In this document: in pieces, positions 49,036 to 56,841 of the stretch
Position numbering within the stretch: the stretch's first letter is position 1
How the letters are laid out: each line of letters begins with the position of its first letter
Assembly (NCBI RefSeq): GCF_025717005.1
Contig: NZ_JAOVZU010000003.1
Location: forward strand, 110,338-174,337
Length of the DNA stretch: 64,000 bases
DNA from: Actinotalea endophytica
GTDB lineage: Bacteria > Actinomycetota > Actinomycetes > Actinomycetales > Cellulomonadaceae
Direction: 5' to 3'
Translations under genes and position numbers: made by a program
Notes under the pieces: model-generated
Database searches by the model: none
What the model was told of the DNA's origin: nothing
What the model saw: only the letters and a program-made list of their open reading frames with translations

Positions 49036-49205
49036 GGGTACTTCGAGTGCGGGTAGTCCATGAGCCACGGCCGCCCGGTCTCCGGGCACACGTACCGCAC
49101 GGTCCACTGCGCTGTGTCGACCTCGAGCTTCTCAAGGTGTCTGTCGGCGTACTCGCGCGCGTCAGCGCCCTCCAGCTCGACTCGCTTGCCGCACTCACAC
49201 TCCAC
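48984..49205 (-). CDS. Small orphan protein, 73 aa, possibly Imm27-like
   Basis: A 73-residue protein with an N-terminal CECG pair (MECECGKRVELEGADAREYA) and then VDTAQWTVRYVCPETGRPWL and DYPHSKYPARTEG. The W..RY.CPETGR.W..DYPHS pattern recalls immunity protein 27-type sequences (W..LY..P..GR.WE..YP.SE.HGGG), though the usual GGG is absent. The match is from memory and unverified. The GTG at 49205 has GGGAGG 9 nt upstream. Its last residues overlap the VanZ-like fragment, suggesting its own 3' end was replaced. Confidence 0.5.
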   Translation of the reverse strand: MECECGKRVELEGADAREYADRHLEKLEVDTAQWTVRYVCPETGRPWLMDYPHSKYPARTEGDQAQPDEPEHH

Positions 49206-49266
49206 GAGCGCGCGCCTCCCGTCCGATCCCCGAGGCGAGTCTGCCGCACGGGCACGCGCGCGGTGC

Positions 49267-49306
49267 GCGGCTATGAGCGGATGACGCTATGCCATCAGCG
49301 GCGGAT
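49267..49306. repeat. Boundary repeat, copy 11 (internally deleted)
   Basis: GCGGCTATGAGCGG, then ATGACGCTATGCC and ATCAGCGGC; about 8 bases of the middle are missing. It lies between the orphans at 49,205 and 49,360 and shares the inserted T of copy 1. Confidence 0.7.
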
Positions 49307-49359
49307 GCGGACGTGGCGCCAGGGGATCTGAGACGCTCGGCGTCACGGACGTCAGGGCT

Positions 49360-49542
49360 ATGGATCCGCGCGACGAGACCTGGGAGATCGAGAGGCCGAG
49401 CTACCGGGTCCACTTCCACGACGCTGACGGCGCACAGGTTGAGTACGAACTCCGGGGTGTCGACGTGGCCGAGGTGCTCGCCTGGGCGAAGGCCCAAGCG
49501 GCCGGACGAAGCTATGTCGCGTACGTCTGTGTCCCCCCATGA
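49360..49542 (+). CDS. Small orphan protein, 60 aa
   Basis: A 60-residue acidic protein (MDPRDETWEIERPSYRVHFH, then GAQVEYELRGVDVAEVLAWA and AAGRSYVAYVCVPP): two beta strands, a helix and a strand by eye. No named family. No SD precedes the ATG; it may be leaderless. Confidence 0.55.
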   Translation: MDPRDETWEIERPSYRVHFHDADGAQVEYELRGVDVAEVLAWAKAQAAGRSYVAYVCVPP

Positions 49543-49593
49543 CGGCCTCGGCCTCGTCCGGCTCGACGGAACCGACCCCAACGCACGCTGAGA

Positions 49594-49610
49594 GCGGCAT
49601 GTCCGTGCGG
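49594..49610. repeat. Boundary repeat, copy 12 (diverged half copy)
   Basis: GCGGCATGTCCGTGCGG, downstream of the 60-residue orphan. Confidence 0.5.
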
Positions 49611-49640
49611 GTTGGGCGGCCGACTTCGCTGATTGACGCC

Positions 49641-49687
49641 GAGTTCGCTGACCACACCCAGCGAACTCGCACACAGCCAGCGAACTC
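49641..49687. repeat. CAGCGAACTC hairpin and direct repeat
   Basis: GAGTTCGCTG (49641-49650), an 8-nt loop and CAGCGAACTC (49659-49668) form a perfect 10-bp stem. CAGCGAACTC then recurs at 49678-49687, 19 bp on. Confidence 0.7.
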
Positions 49688-49707
49688 GCGGAGAGGGCGA
49701 GCGCTCA

Positions 49708-49720
49708 TCGGCATGAGCGG
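49708..49720. repeat. Boundary repeat, copy 13 (half copy)
   Basis: CGGCATGAGCGG core, the last copy before glyS and the core genome. Confidence 0.55.
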
Positions 49721-49858
49721 GCGCCGGGCGCACGCGAGAGTGCCTCTCGCGTCGCGTCTGCTCAACCACCCACGCTGGGCGCGAGACACGGCGCATCACG
49801 CCGATCTCGCCACCGCGCCGCCCGGCCCCCTCGGACCTTGATCAGCCGCCGGCGGCGC

Positions 49859-51238
49859 TCAGGCCCCGATCAGCCGCTGCGCGAGGTACCCCGCGACCTG
49901 GTCCAGCGCGACGCGGTTCTGCGACATGGTGTCGCGCTCGCGGATCGTCACGGCCCGGTCCTCGAGCGAGTCGAAGTCGACGGTGATGCAGAACGGCGTG
50001 CCGACCTCGTCCTGGCGACGGTAGCGGCGACCGATGGCCCCGGCGTCGTCGAAGTCGACGTTCCACGCCTGACGCAGCTCGGCGGCGAGGTCCCGCGCGA
50101 CCGGCGACAGGTCGGCGTGCCGGGACAGGGGCAGCACGGCCGCCTTGACCGGCGCGAGCCGCGGGTCGAGCCGGAGCACGGTGCGCACGTCCACGCCGCC
50201 CTTGGTGTTGGGCGCCTCGTCCTCGGCGTACGCCTCGATCAGGAAGGCCATCAGCGAGCGGGTCAGACCGGCCGCGGGCTCGATGACGTACGGGACCCAG
50301 CGCTCGTTCTTGTTCTGGTCGAAGTACGACAGGTCCTGACCCGAGTGCTCCTTGTGGGTCGTGAGGTCGAAGTCGGTGCGGTTCGCGATGCCCTCGAGCT
50401 CACCCCACTCGCTGCCCTGGAAGCCGAACCGGTACTCGATGTCGACGGTCCGCTTGGAGTAGTGCGAGAGCTTCTCCTGCGGGTGCTCGTACAGGCGCAG
50501 GTTGTCCCGGTCGATGCCGAGCCCGACGTACCAGTCGGTGCGGGTGTCGATCCAGTACTGGTGCCACTCCTCGTCGGTGCCCGGCTCGACGAAGAACTCC
50601 ATCTCCATCTGCTCGAACTCGCGGGTGCGGAAGATGAAGTTGCCGGGCGTGATCTCGTTGCGGAACGACTTGCCGATCTGGCCGATGCCGAACGGCGGCT
50701 TCTTGCGGGCCGCGCTCATCACGTTGGCGAAGTTCACGAAGATGCCCTGCGCGGTCTCGGGCCGCAGGTAGTGCAGGCCGGACTCGTCCTCGACCGGGCC
50801 GAGGTACGTCTTGAGCATCATGTTGAAGTCGCGCGGCTCGGTCCACTGGCCGCGCGTGCCGCACGCCGGGCAGGCGATGTCGGCCAGACCGTTCTCGGCC
50901 GGCCGGCCCTTCCGCTCCTCGTACTCCTCGAGCATCTGGTCCTCGCGGAACCGCTTGTGGCAGGAGAGGCACTCGGTGAGCGGGTCGTGGAACGCCTTGA
51001 GGTGGCCGGAGGCGACCCAGACCTGGCGCGGCAGGATCACCGAGGAGTCCAGGCCGACGATGTCGTCACGGCTGGTGACCATCGTCTTCCACCACTGGCG
51101 CTTGATGTTCTCCTTGAGCTCGACGCCCAGTGGCCCGTAGTCCCACGCCGAGCGCGTGCCGCCGTAGATCTCCCCCGACGGGAAGACGAAGCCACGGCGC
51201 TTGGCGAGGTTGATGACCGAGTCGAGGCGAGAGGCCAC
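49859..51238 (-). CDS. glyS: Glycine--tRNA ligase (alpha2 type)
   Basis: A 459-residue class II synthetase of the eukaryote/actinobacteria-type homodimer. Motifs: [20 protein letters not shown] at the N-terminus, motif 2 [21 protein letters not shown], motif 3 [17 protein letters not shown] and C-terminal anticodon-binding [20 protein letters not shown] zinc-binding set is visible (CLSCHKRF and [10 protein letters not shown]). The GTG at 51238 has GGAG upstream and yields the normal family length; the frame open to 51370 runs into the znuA operator. It is divergent from znuA. Confidence 0.96.
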   Translation of the reverse strand: MASRLDSVINLAKRRGFVFPSGEIYGGTRSAWDYGPLGVELKENIKRQWWKTMVTSRDDIVGLDSSVILPRQVWVASGHLKAFHDPLTECLSCHKRFREDQMLEEYEERKGRPAENGLADIACPACGTRGQWTEPRDFNMMLKTYLGPVEDESGLHYLRPETAQGIFVNFANVMSAARKKPPFGIGQIGKSFRNEITPGNFIFRTREFEQMEMEFFVEPGTDEEWHQYWIDTRTDWYVGLGIDRDNLRLYEHPQEKLSHYSKRTVDIEYRFGFQGSEWGELEGIANRTDFDLTTHKEHSGQDLSYFDQNKNERWVPYVIEPAAGLTRSLMAFLIEAYAEDEAPNTKGGVDVRTVLRLDPRLAPVKAAVLPLSRHADLSPVARDLAAELRQAWNVDFDDAGAIGRRYRRQDEVGTPFCITVDFDSLEDRAVTIRERDTMSQNRVALDQVAGYLAQRLIGA

Positions 51239-51364
51239 GGGTGTCTCCAGACGTGCGCAGGCCCGCACGTGGCTCGCGCGGGCGGAAGGGACCCAGGCTA
51301 CCGGGGTGCGGACGGTGCGGAGGCCGTGCCAACCCGGATCGGAACCGCCCGCCGGACGATGTTT

Positions 51365-51379
51365 TGACAATCGTTCTCA
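51365..51379. promoter_or_regulatory. Zur-box-like palindrome 1 upstream of znuA
   Basis: TGACAATCGTTCTCA fits the TGAnAATnnTTnTCA pattern of actinobacterial Zur operators. Its centre is 22 bp from box 2, about two helical turns. Confidence 0.75.
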
Positions 51380-51386
51380 ACTTACT

Positions 51387-51401
51387 TGAGAATGATCCTC
51401 A
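51387..51401. promoter_or_regulatory. Zur-box-like palindrome 2 over the znuA start
   Basis: TGAGAATGATCCTCA; its last base is the A of the znuA ATG. It contains GAGAAT, a likely -10 spaced 7 nt from the start codon, so a bound repressor would block a leaderless transcript directly. TTCTCAA-CTTAC-TTGAGAA forms a further inverted repeat bridging both boxes. Confidence 0.72.
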
Positions 51402-52309
51402 TGAAGCGATCCTTCCTCGCCGTGCCGGCGGCCGCAGCCCTCGCCCTCCCCCTCACCGCCTGTGCCACGGACTCCGGTTCCGGCTCCGGCGTGACGGTCG
51501 TCGCGGAGCTGTACCCGTACGCCTGGATCGCCGAGCAGGTCGGCGGCGACCTCGTGAACGTCACCACGCTGGTGCCTGCCGGGACCGACGCGCACACCTT
51601 CGAGGTCTCGCCCAAGCAGGTCACCGAGATCGGCGGCGCCGACCTCGTCGTCCTCACCGGGGCCGTCGCGACCGCGGTCGACGACGCGGTCTCCCAGGCC
51701 GCTCCCGCGCACATCGTCGACGCCGCGACCATCGTCGACGTCCTGCCCGCGAGCGAGGACGAGCACGACGACGGGGACGCCGAGGAGGAGCACGCCGCGT
51801 ACGACCCGCACACCTGGCTCGCCGTCGACCAGCTGCCCGCCGTGGTCGACGCCGTCGCGGAGGCGCTCGCCGCGATCGACCCCGACCACGCCGACGAGTT
51901 CACGACCAACGCCGGTGCCCTCGACAGCCGGCTCGCCGACCTGGACGCCGCGTACCGGACCGGCCTGGCGTCCTGCGAGCGCGACACCGTCGTGGTCACC
52001 CACCCCGCCTTCGGCTACCTGACCAGCGCCTACGGCCTGCAGCAGGTCGGCATCTCGGGCTTCGACGAGGACACCGAGCCGTCGCCCGCCCGGATCCAGG
52101 AGGTCGCCGACATCGCGTCGCAGACCGGTGCGACCACGATCTTCATGGCCAACACCTCGAGCCCGAAGGTCGCCGACGTCCTGGCGAGCGACCTCGACCT
52201 GGACACCCAGGTGCTGTCCACGATCACCGGTGCGGCCGACGGCGAGGACTACATCTCCCTGGCCCAGGACAACCTCACCGCACTCCAGCAGGGCCTCGGC
52301 TGCTCCTGA
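51401..52309 (+). CDS. znuA: Zinc ABC importer, substrate-binding lipoprotein
   Basis: A 302-residue cluster A-I binding protein (ZnuA/AztC-like). Signal MKRSFLAVPAAAALALPLTAC ends in a lipobox. Zinc ligands are expected at the His of GTDAHTFEVSP, the His of YDPHTWL and the His of VTHPAFGYL. A His/Asp/Glu-rich loop (EDEHDDGDAEEEH) lies between the first two and may sense or collect zinc. ISGFDEDTEPSPARIQEV is a family stretch. The ATG at 51401 overlaps a Zur-like box. It heads znuA-znuC-znuB-zur. Confidence 0.92.
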   Translation: MKRSFLAVPAAAALALPLTACATDSGSGSGVTVVAELYPYAWIAEQVGGDLVNVTTLVPAGTDAHTFEVSPKQVTEIGGADLVVLTGAVATAVDDAVSQAAPAHIVDAATIVDVLPASEDEHDDGDAEEEHAAYDPHTWLAVDQLPAVVDAVAEALAAIDPDHADEFTTNAGALDSRLADLDAAYRTGLASCERDTVVVTHPAFGYLTSAYGLQQVGISGFDEDTEPSPARIQEVADIASQTGATTIFMANTSSPKVADVLASDLDLDTQVLSTITGAADGEDYISLAQDNLTALQQGLGCS

Positions 52310-52385
52310 GCGGCGCCCAGGACGCGCCCCGGCGCGGCACGACGGTGAAAGAGGGAATCGTTCGCAGCATGAGAGGCTGGTGGAC

Positions 52386-53165
52386 ATGAGCCAGACGTCC
52401 GGCACGGTCCTGCGGACCGACGGGGTGGACGTCGTCCTGGGCGGGCGACGGATCCTCATGGACGTCGACCTCACGGTGCGCCCCGGCGAGGTCGTCGCGC
52501 TGCTCGGCGCGAACGGCTCGGGAAAGTCGACCCTCGTCCGGGCGGCGCTGGGCGTGATCCCGGTGGCGAAGGGCCAGGTGCGGCTGTTCGACCAGCCGCT
52601 GCGGACCGCCCCGTGGCACCGGGTCGGCTACGTGCCGCAGCGCATGCCCGCCAGCACCGGCGTCCCGACCACGGCGTGCGAGGTCGTCCGCGCCGGCCTG
52701 CTCTCGCGGCGCCGGCTGCGCCCCGGCTCGCGGGCCCAGGCGATCGCCGCGCTCGACGCGATGGGCATGGCCCACCGCGCGAACCACCCGGTCCAGGAGA
52801 TGTCCGGAGGCCAGCAGCAGCGCGTCCTCATCGCGAGGGCCCTGGTCCGCGAGCCCGACCTGCTGGTGCTCGACGAGCCCACCACCGGGATCGACCTGGA
52901 CACGATCTCGACGTTCGTCGCCACGATCGACCGGATGCGTCGCGCGGGCACGACCGTCGTCGTGGTGCTCCACGAGACCGAGGCCTTCGCCTCGATGCTG
53001 GACCGCGCGGTGGTGCTCCGGCACGGGCGCGTGGTGCACGACGGTCCCCCGCCCCCGGCCCGGGCCGAGCACGCCGGACCTCAGCACGAGCACGCGCACC
53101 CGCACGCCGAGCCGCCCCGCGACGACGGCCTCCTCGACCTCGAGGTGATCGGGGGCGACGGATGA
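52386..53165 (+). CDS. znuC: Zinc ABC importer, ATP-binding subunit
   Basis: A 259-residue ATPase: Walker A LLGANGSGKSTLV near residue 39, Q-loop GYVPQRM, signature MSGGQQQRVLIARAL, Walker B LLVLDEPTTGID and His switch VVLHET. The C-terminal 35 residues are His-rich (PQHEHAHPHAEPP), an extension often seen in zinc systems. The ATG at 52386 follows GAGAGGCTGGTGG. It is 76 bp after znuA and overlaps znuB by 4 nt. Confidence 0.93.
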   Translation: MSQTSGTVLRTDGVDVVLGGRRILMDVDLTVRPGEVVALLGANGSGKSTLVRAALGVIPVAKGQVRLFDQPLRTAPWHRVGYVPQRMPASTGVPTTACEVVRAGLLSRRRLRPGSRAQAIAALDAMGMAHRANHPVQEMSGGQQQRVLIARALVREPDLLVLDEPTTGIDLDTISTFVATIDRMRRAGTTVVVVLHETEAFASMLDRAVVLRHGRVVHDGPPPPARAEHAGPQHEHAHPHAEPPRDDGLLDLEVIGGDG

Positions 53166-54058
53166 TCGAGATGCTCACCTCACCGCTCATGCAGCGCGCG
53201 CTGCTCGCGGCCGTCCTGGTCGGCGCCGCCGCGCCGGTGATCGGCACGTTCCTGGTGCAGCGACGCCTCGCCCTGCTCGGCGACGGCATCGGGCACATCG
53301 CGCTGACCGGCGTCGCCGCGGGCTGGCTGGCCGGCGCCCTCGCCGGGCTCACCCCGCCCGACGTGCTCGCGCTGCCCGGTGCGATGACCGTCGCGGTGCT
53401 CGGTGCGGTCGGCATCGAGTGGGTCCGCGCACGTGGCCGGATCACCGGCGACGTGGCGATGGCGATCCTGTTCTACGGCGGGATCGCGGGTGGCGTGCTG
53501 CTGATCAAGATCGCCGGTGGCACGAGCGCGAACCTGATGAGCTACCTCTTCGGCTCGATCGCGACGGTCTCGCGCACCGACCTGCTGTGGACCGCGCTGC
53601 TCGCCGGGATCGTGCTCGCCGTGGGCCTCGGGCTGCGCGGCGCATTGTTCGCGGTCAGCCACGACGAGGAGTTCGCGCGGGCCAGCGGCCTGCCGGTGCA
53701 GTTCCTCACGTCCCTGCTCGCCGCACTCGCGGCCCTCACGGTGACCGTCGCGATGCGCGTGGTCGGCCTGCTGCTGGTCTCGGCGCTGATGATCGTGCCG
53801 GTCGCGACGGCGCAGGTGGTCGCGCGGTCGTTCCAGCGGACCATGGCGCTGGCCAGCGGGATCGGCGCCGGCGTCAGCGTGGTCGGGCTCGCCGTGACGT
53901 ACTGGTACGACCTACCGCCCGGTGCCACCATCGTGGTCCTCGCGATCGTGATCTACGCCGTCGTCACGATGGTGCAGAACGCCCGCCGCCACCCCGACCT
54001 CAGCATCGACCCGCACCCCGACCTGGCCGACGACGTCCGGGTCATCGAGGAGACCTGA
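53162..54058 (+). CDS. znuB: Zinc ABC importer, permease
   Basis: A 298-residue ABC-3-type permease with about eight helices. FLVQRRLALLGDGIGHIALTG near residue 30 is the family signature; MAILFYGGIAGGVLL and VGLLLVSALMIVPVATAQ are conserved core helices. The ATG at 53162 overlaps the znuC stop (ATGA). The long frame upstream shadows znuC. Confidence 0.93.
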   Translation: MIEMLTSPLMQRALLAAVLVGAAAPVIGTFLVQRRLALLGDGIGHIALTGVAAGWLAGALAGLTPPDVLALPGAMTVAVLGAVGIEWVRARGRITGDVAMAILFYGGIAGGVLLIKIAGGTSANLMSYLFGSIATVSRTDLLWTALLAGIVLAVGLGLRGALFAVSHDEEFARASGLPVQFLTSLLAALAALTVTVAMRVVGLLLVSALMIVPVATAQVVARSFQRTMALASGIGAGVSVVGLAVTYWYDLPPGATIVVLAIVIYAVVTMVQNARRHPDLSIDPHPDLADDVRVIEET

Positions 54059-54453
54059 TGCAACGGATGACCCGGCAGCGCTCCGCCGTGACCGACGCGC
54101 TCGAAGGGCTCGACGAGTTCCGGTCCGCGCAACAGCTGCACGAGCTGCTGCGCGCCAACGGTGAGCAGATCGGTCTGGCGACCGTGTACCGGACCCTCGC
54201 CTCGCTCGCCGACGACGGCGTCGTCGACGTGCTGCGCACGACCGACGGCGAGCAGGTCTACCGCCGCTGCGCACGTCCCGGGCACCACCACCACCTGGTC
54301 TGCCGCGACTGCGGGCGCGCCGAGGAGATCGAGGGGCCGGGCGTCGAGGCCTGGGCGGACCAGGTCGGCGCGGCCTACGGCTTCGCGGCGATCGAGCACA
54401 CCGTCGAGCTGACCGGTGTGTGCCCCGACTGCCGAGCCGCTCGGAGGTCCTGA
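54058..54453 (+). CDS. zur: Fur-family zinc uptake regulator
   Basis: A 131-residue metalloregulator: winged helix MTRQRSAVTDALEGLDEFRS with recognition helix GLATVYRTLASLADDGVV, the His-rich metal site (RPGHHHHLVCRDCG) and structural zinc Cys pairs CRDC and CPDC. The location right after znuB (stop and start share one base, TGATG) and the Zur-like boxes at znuA make Zur the best call over Fur. It should repress the operon, including itself, when zinc is plentiful. Confidence 0.9.
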   Translation: MQRMTRQRSAVTDALEGLDEFRSAQQLHELLRANGEQIGLATVYRTLASLADDGVVDVLRTTDGEQVYRRCARPGHHHHLVCRDCGRAEEIEGPGVEAWADQVGAAYGFAAIEHTVELTGVCPDCRAARRS

Positions 54454-54975
54454 GTGCCGGAGTGGGCCACCCAGTTCCTGGACGGGTGGCCGATGGTCTG
54501 GATCCTGCTGTTCTTCCTGCTCGGCGCCCTGCTCCGCTCGCAGGGGCTGTACTGGCTCGGCCGCGGGGTGGCCGGCGGGGTGCTGCGCACCCGGTGGAGC
54601 GACCGTCTCGACCACCCGCGCGTGCATCGCGCGACCGCGGTCCTCGAGCGCTGGGGCATGCCGATCGTCCCGGCCGCCTTCCTCACGGTGGGCTTCCAGT
54701 CAGCGGTGTTCTCGGCGACCGGCCTGCTGCGGGTCGGCTGGCTGCGCTTCACGGTGTGGTCGATCCCCGGCGCGCTCGTGTGGGCCGTGGTGTGGGGCGG
54801 GATCGGCACCACGCTGGTCGCCGGCGCCGTGGCCATGGCGCAGGAGTCGCCCTGGGTCCTGGCGATCGTCGTGCTCGCCGTGGCGTCGGTGGCGACGACA
54901 TCGGTGCTGCTGGTGCGCCGCGCACGCCGCTCAGGCACCGCGTCCGGCGACCGTAGCGCTGCGGGAATTACCTAG
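54454..54975 (+). CDS. Small DedA/VTT-like membrane protein
   Basis: A 173-residue membrane protein with about four helices (WILLFFLLGALLRSQGLYWL, then AAFLTVGFQSAVFSATGLL and IPGALVWAVVWGGIG), resembling a compact DedA/VTT-domain protein. The GTG start follows the zur stop without a gap, so it is probably co-transcribed with the zinc operon. Any link to zinc is unproven. Family assignment is moderate. Confidence 0.6.
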   Translation: MPEWATQFLDGWPMVWILLFFLLGALLRSQGLYWLGRGVAGGVLRTRWSDRLDHPRVHRATAVLERWGMPIVPAAFLTVGFQSAVFSATGLLRVGWLRFTVWSIPGALVWAVVWGGIGTTLVAGAVAMAQESPWVLAIVVLAVASVATTSVLLVRRARRSGTASGDRSAAGIT

Positions 54976-55013
54976 TACTGCAGTTACCTGATACCACCAG
55001 GCTCGAATACACT
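54968..55013 (+). promoter_or_regulatory. Promoter and paired repeats upstream of etfB
   Basis: TTACCTAGTAC (54968-54978) and TTACCTGATAC (54984-54994) are near-identical direct repeats 16 bp apart in a locally AT-rich stretch. TTACCT at 54984-54989 and TACACT at 55008-55013 are spaced 18 bp and can serve as -35 and -10. The repeats may be a repressor site overlapping the -35. Confidence 0.5.
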
Positions 55014-55081
55014 CGACACGAACCGTAACTTCTGGCGGCGGCACGCCCAGCGGGGCCGCGGCAGGCGACGGAGAGTGATCG

Positions 55082-55849
55082 ATGAAGATCGCAGTGCTCG
55101 TCAAGCACGTTCCCGACACCTATGGCGAACGACAGCTCGACCCGGCCACCGGGCGGACCGACCGCACTGCCGGCGACCAGGTGATCGACGAGATCAGCGA
55201 ACGCGCCGTCGAGGTCGCCCTCGCCCACAAGGACCACGAGAAGTCCACCGAGGTCCTGGTCGTCACGATGGGCCCCGCCCAGGCGACCGACGCACTGCGC
55301 AAGGCGCTCGCAATGGGTGCGGACCGGGCGATCCACGTCGTCGATGACGCCCTGGCCGGGGCCGACCTCATGGTCACCGCGACCGTGCTGGCCGCGGCGC
55401 TCCGTCCGGAGGGCTGCGACCTGCTGATCGCGGGCAACGAGTCGACCGACGGCCGCGGCGGGGTGCTCCCGGCCCTGCTGGCCGAGCTTCTCGGGCTCCC
55501 CCTGCTGTCCGCCCTGCGCACGGTTCGGCTCACCGACGGCGAGGTGAGCGGGACCCGGATCACCGACGCGGCCTCGACCCAGGTCCGCGCTCCCCTCCCG
55601 GCGATCATCTCGATCACCGAGCAGCTGCCCGACGCCCGGTTCGCCGGGCTGCGCGGGATCATGGCCGCCAAGCGCAAGCCGACGGCGACGGTCGGCCTCG
55701 CCGAGCTGGGCCTCGCGACGCCCCGCTCGCGCACGCTCGTCACCTCGACCGCCGCCATGCCGCGGCGCACCGGCGGTCCCCGGATCGAGGACGACGGAAC
55801 GGCCGCCCGGCAGCTCGCCCAGTTCCTCGCCGACCGGCACCTGATCTGA
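55082..55849 (+). CDS. etfB: Electron transfer flavoprotein, beta subunit
   Basis: A 255-residue ETF beta subunit: [19 protein letters not shown] at the N-terminus, the AMP/nucleotide site region ([20 protein letters not shown]), [20 protein letters not shown] and IMAAKRKP near 195. It accepts electrons from acyl-CoA dehydrogenases together with EtfA. The ATG at 55082 has GGAGAG upstream. It is first of four genes and 14 bp before etfA. Confidence 0.94.
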   Translation: MKIAVLVKHVPDTYGERQLDPATGRTDRTAGDQVIDEISERAVEVALAHKDHEKSTEVLVVTMGPAQATDALRKALAMGADRAIHVVDDALAGADLMVTATVLAAALRPEGCDLLIAGNESTDGRGGVLPALLAELLGLPLLSALRTVRLTDGEVSGTRITDAASTQVRAPLPAIISITEQLPDARFAGLRGIMAAKRKPTATVGLAELGLATPRSRTLVTSTAAMPRRTGGPRIEDDGTAARQLAQFLADRHLI

Positions 55850-55863
55850 GAAGGGGGCGACCC

Positions 55864-56841
55864 GTGGCACCGATCCTCGTGCACGTCGAGCTCGACGCAG
55901 GAGGCCAGGTCGGACCGACGGCCGGCGAGCTGCTCGCCGCAGCGGCCCGACTGGGCGACCCGGTCGCCGTGGTCGTCACGGCCGGCGACCCTGCGCCGCT
56001 GGCCGCGCGGCTCGCCCGGTTGGGCGCGAGCCGCGTCATCACCTCGACCACGCCGGCCGCCACGTCCATGCTGTCCACCCCGGCGGCGGCCGCCCTGGTC
56101 GCCGCCGCGGCCGCCGAGGGGCCCGCGGCCGTCCTGCTGCCCCACACCGTCGAGGGCCGGGACGTCGCCGCGCGCGTCGCGGTACGGCTCGGTGGCGGCC
56201 TGCTCACCGATGCGGTGGACGTCTCCGCCGGCCCCGAGGGCCCGGTGACCGCGCACACCGCGTTCGGCGGCGCGTGGACCACGACCGCCACCGTGACCTC
56301 GGGCCCGGCGGTGATCACCCTGCGGCCCGGCTCGATCGCCGACCGCCTCGAGGCCACGGACCCGTCGGTGCGCACGATCGAGGTCGACCTCGACCCGGCA
56401 CTCGACGGGCAGGTGACCGCGAGCGCGCCGTTGGTGGCCAGCACCTCACGCCCTGCGCTGCGCGGCGCGCAGGTCGTCGTCTCGGGTGGGCGAGGCCTCG
56501 GTTCCGCGGACGCGTTCACCCTGGTCGACCGGCTCGCCGACGCGCTCGGCGCAGCGGTCGGAGCCTCGCGCGCGGCCGTCGACGCGGGCTACGTCCCGCA
56601 GTCCTACCAGGTCGGCCAGACCGGCGTGACGGTCTCCCCCGAGCTCTACGTCGCGCTGGGGATCTCCGGAGCGATCCAGCACCAGGCCGGGATGTCGACG
56701 TCACGGACCGTGGTCGCGGTGAACACCGACCCCGACGCACCGATCTTCGACATCGCGGACTTCGGCGTCGTCGGCGACCTGTTCACGGTGGTCCCCGAGC
56801 TGATCCGCCAGATCGAGGCACGGCGAGCGGGTGCCGCGTGA
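55864..56841 (+). CDS. etfA: Electron transfer flavoprotein, alpha subunit
   Basis: A 325-residue ETF alpha subunit with the C-terminal FAD domain: [20 protein letters not shown], then [33 protein letters not shown] and [19 protein letters not shown]. With EtfB it carries electrons from the dehydrogenase to the membrane chain. The GTG start has GAAGGGGG upstream. Its stop overlaps the next start (GTGA). Confidence 0.94.
   Translation: MAPILVHVELDAGGQVGPTAGELLAAAARLGDPVAVVVTAGDPAPLAARLARLGASRVITSTTPAATSMLSTPAAAALVAAAAAEGPAAVLLPHTVEGRDVAARVAVRLGGGLLTDAVDVSAGPEGPVTAHTAFGGAWTTTATVTSGPAVITLRPGSIADRLEATDPSVRTIEVDLDPALDGQVTASAPLVASTSRPALRGAQVVVSGGRGLGSADAFTLVDRLADALGAAVGASRAAVDAGYVPQSYQVGQTGVTVSPELYVALGISGAIQHQAGMSTSRTVVAVNTDPDAPIFDIADFGVVGDLFTVVPELIRQIEARRAGAA

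Larger units (their letters stand above)
49543..49858. other. Non-coding stretch with repeats between the last orphan gene and glyS
   Basis: No convincing gene. It holds two boundary-repeat half copies (49,594 and 49,708) and the CAGCGAACTC hairpin repeat (49,641-49,687). The longest open frame here is low-complexity and crosses all of them. Confidence 0.6.

Noticed and set aside
41621..49720. Classical integron with attC sites.
   Set aside because: The repeats lack GTTRRRY/RYYYAAC core sites and no tyrosine integrase gene is in the window.
41621..49720. CRISPR array.
   Set aside because: The spacing is irregular and the intervals are genes rather than short uniform spacers; no cas genes.
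49539..49841. A 100-residue plus-strand protein before glyS.
   Set aside because: It is low-complexity and made largely of repeat sequence, with no start signal.
51386..51400. The upstream TTG start of znuA.
   Set aside because: It lies inside the operator palindromes, and the ATG at 51,401 gives the better signal peptide.
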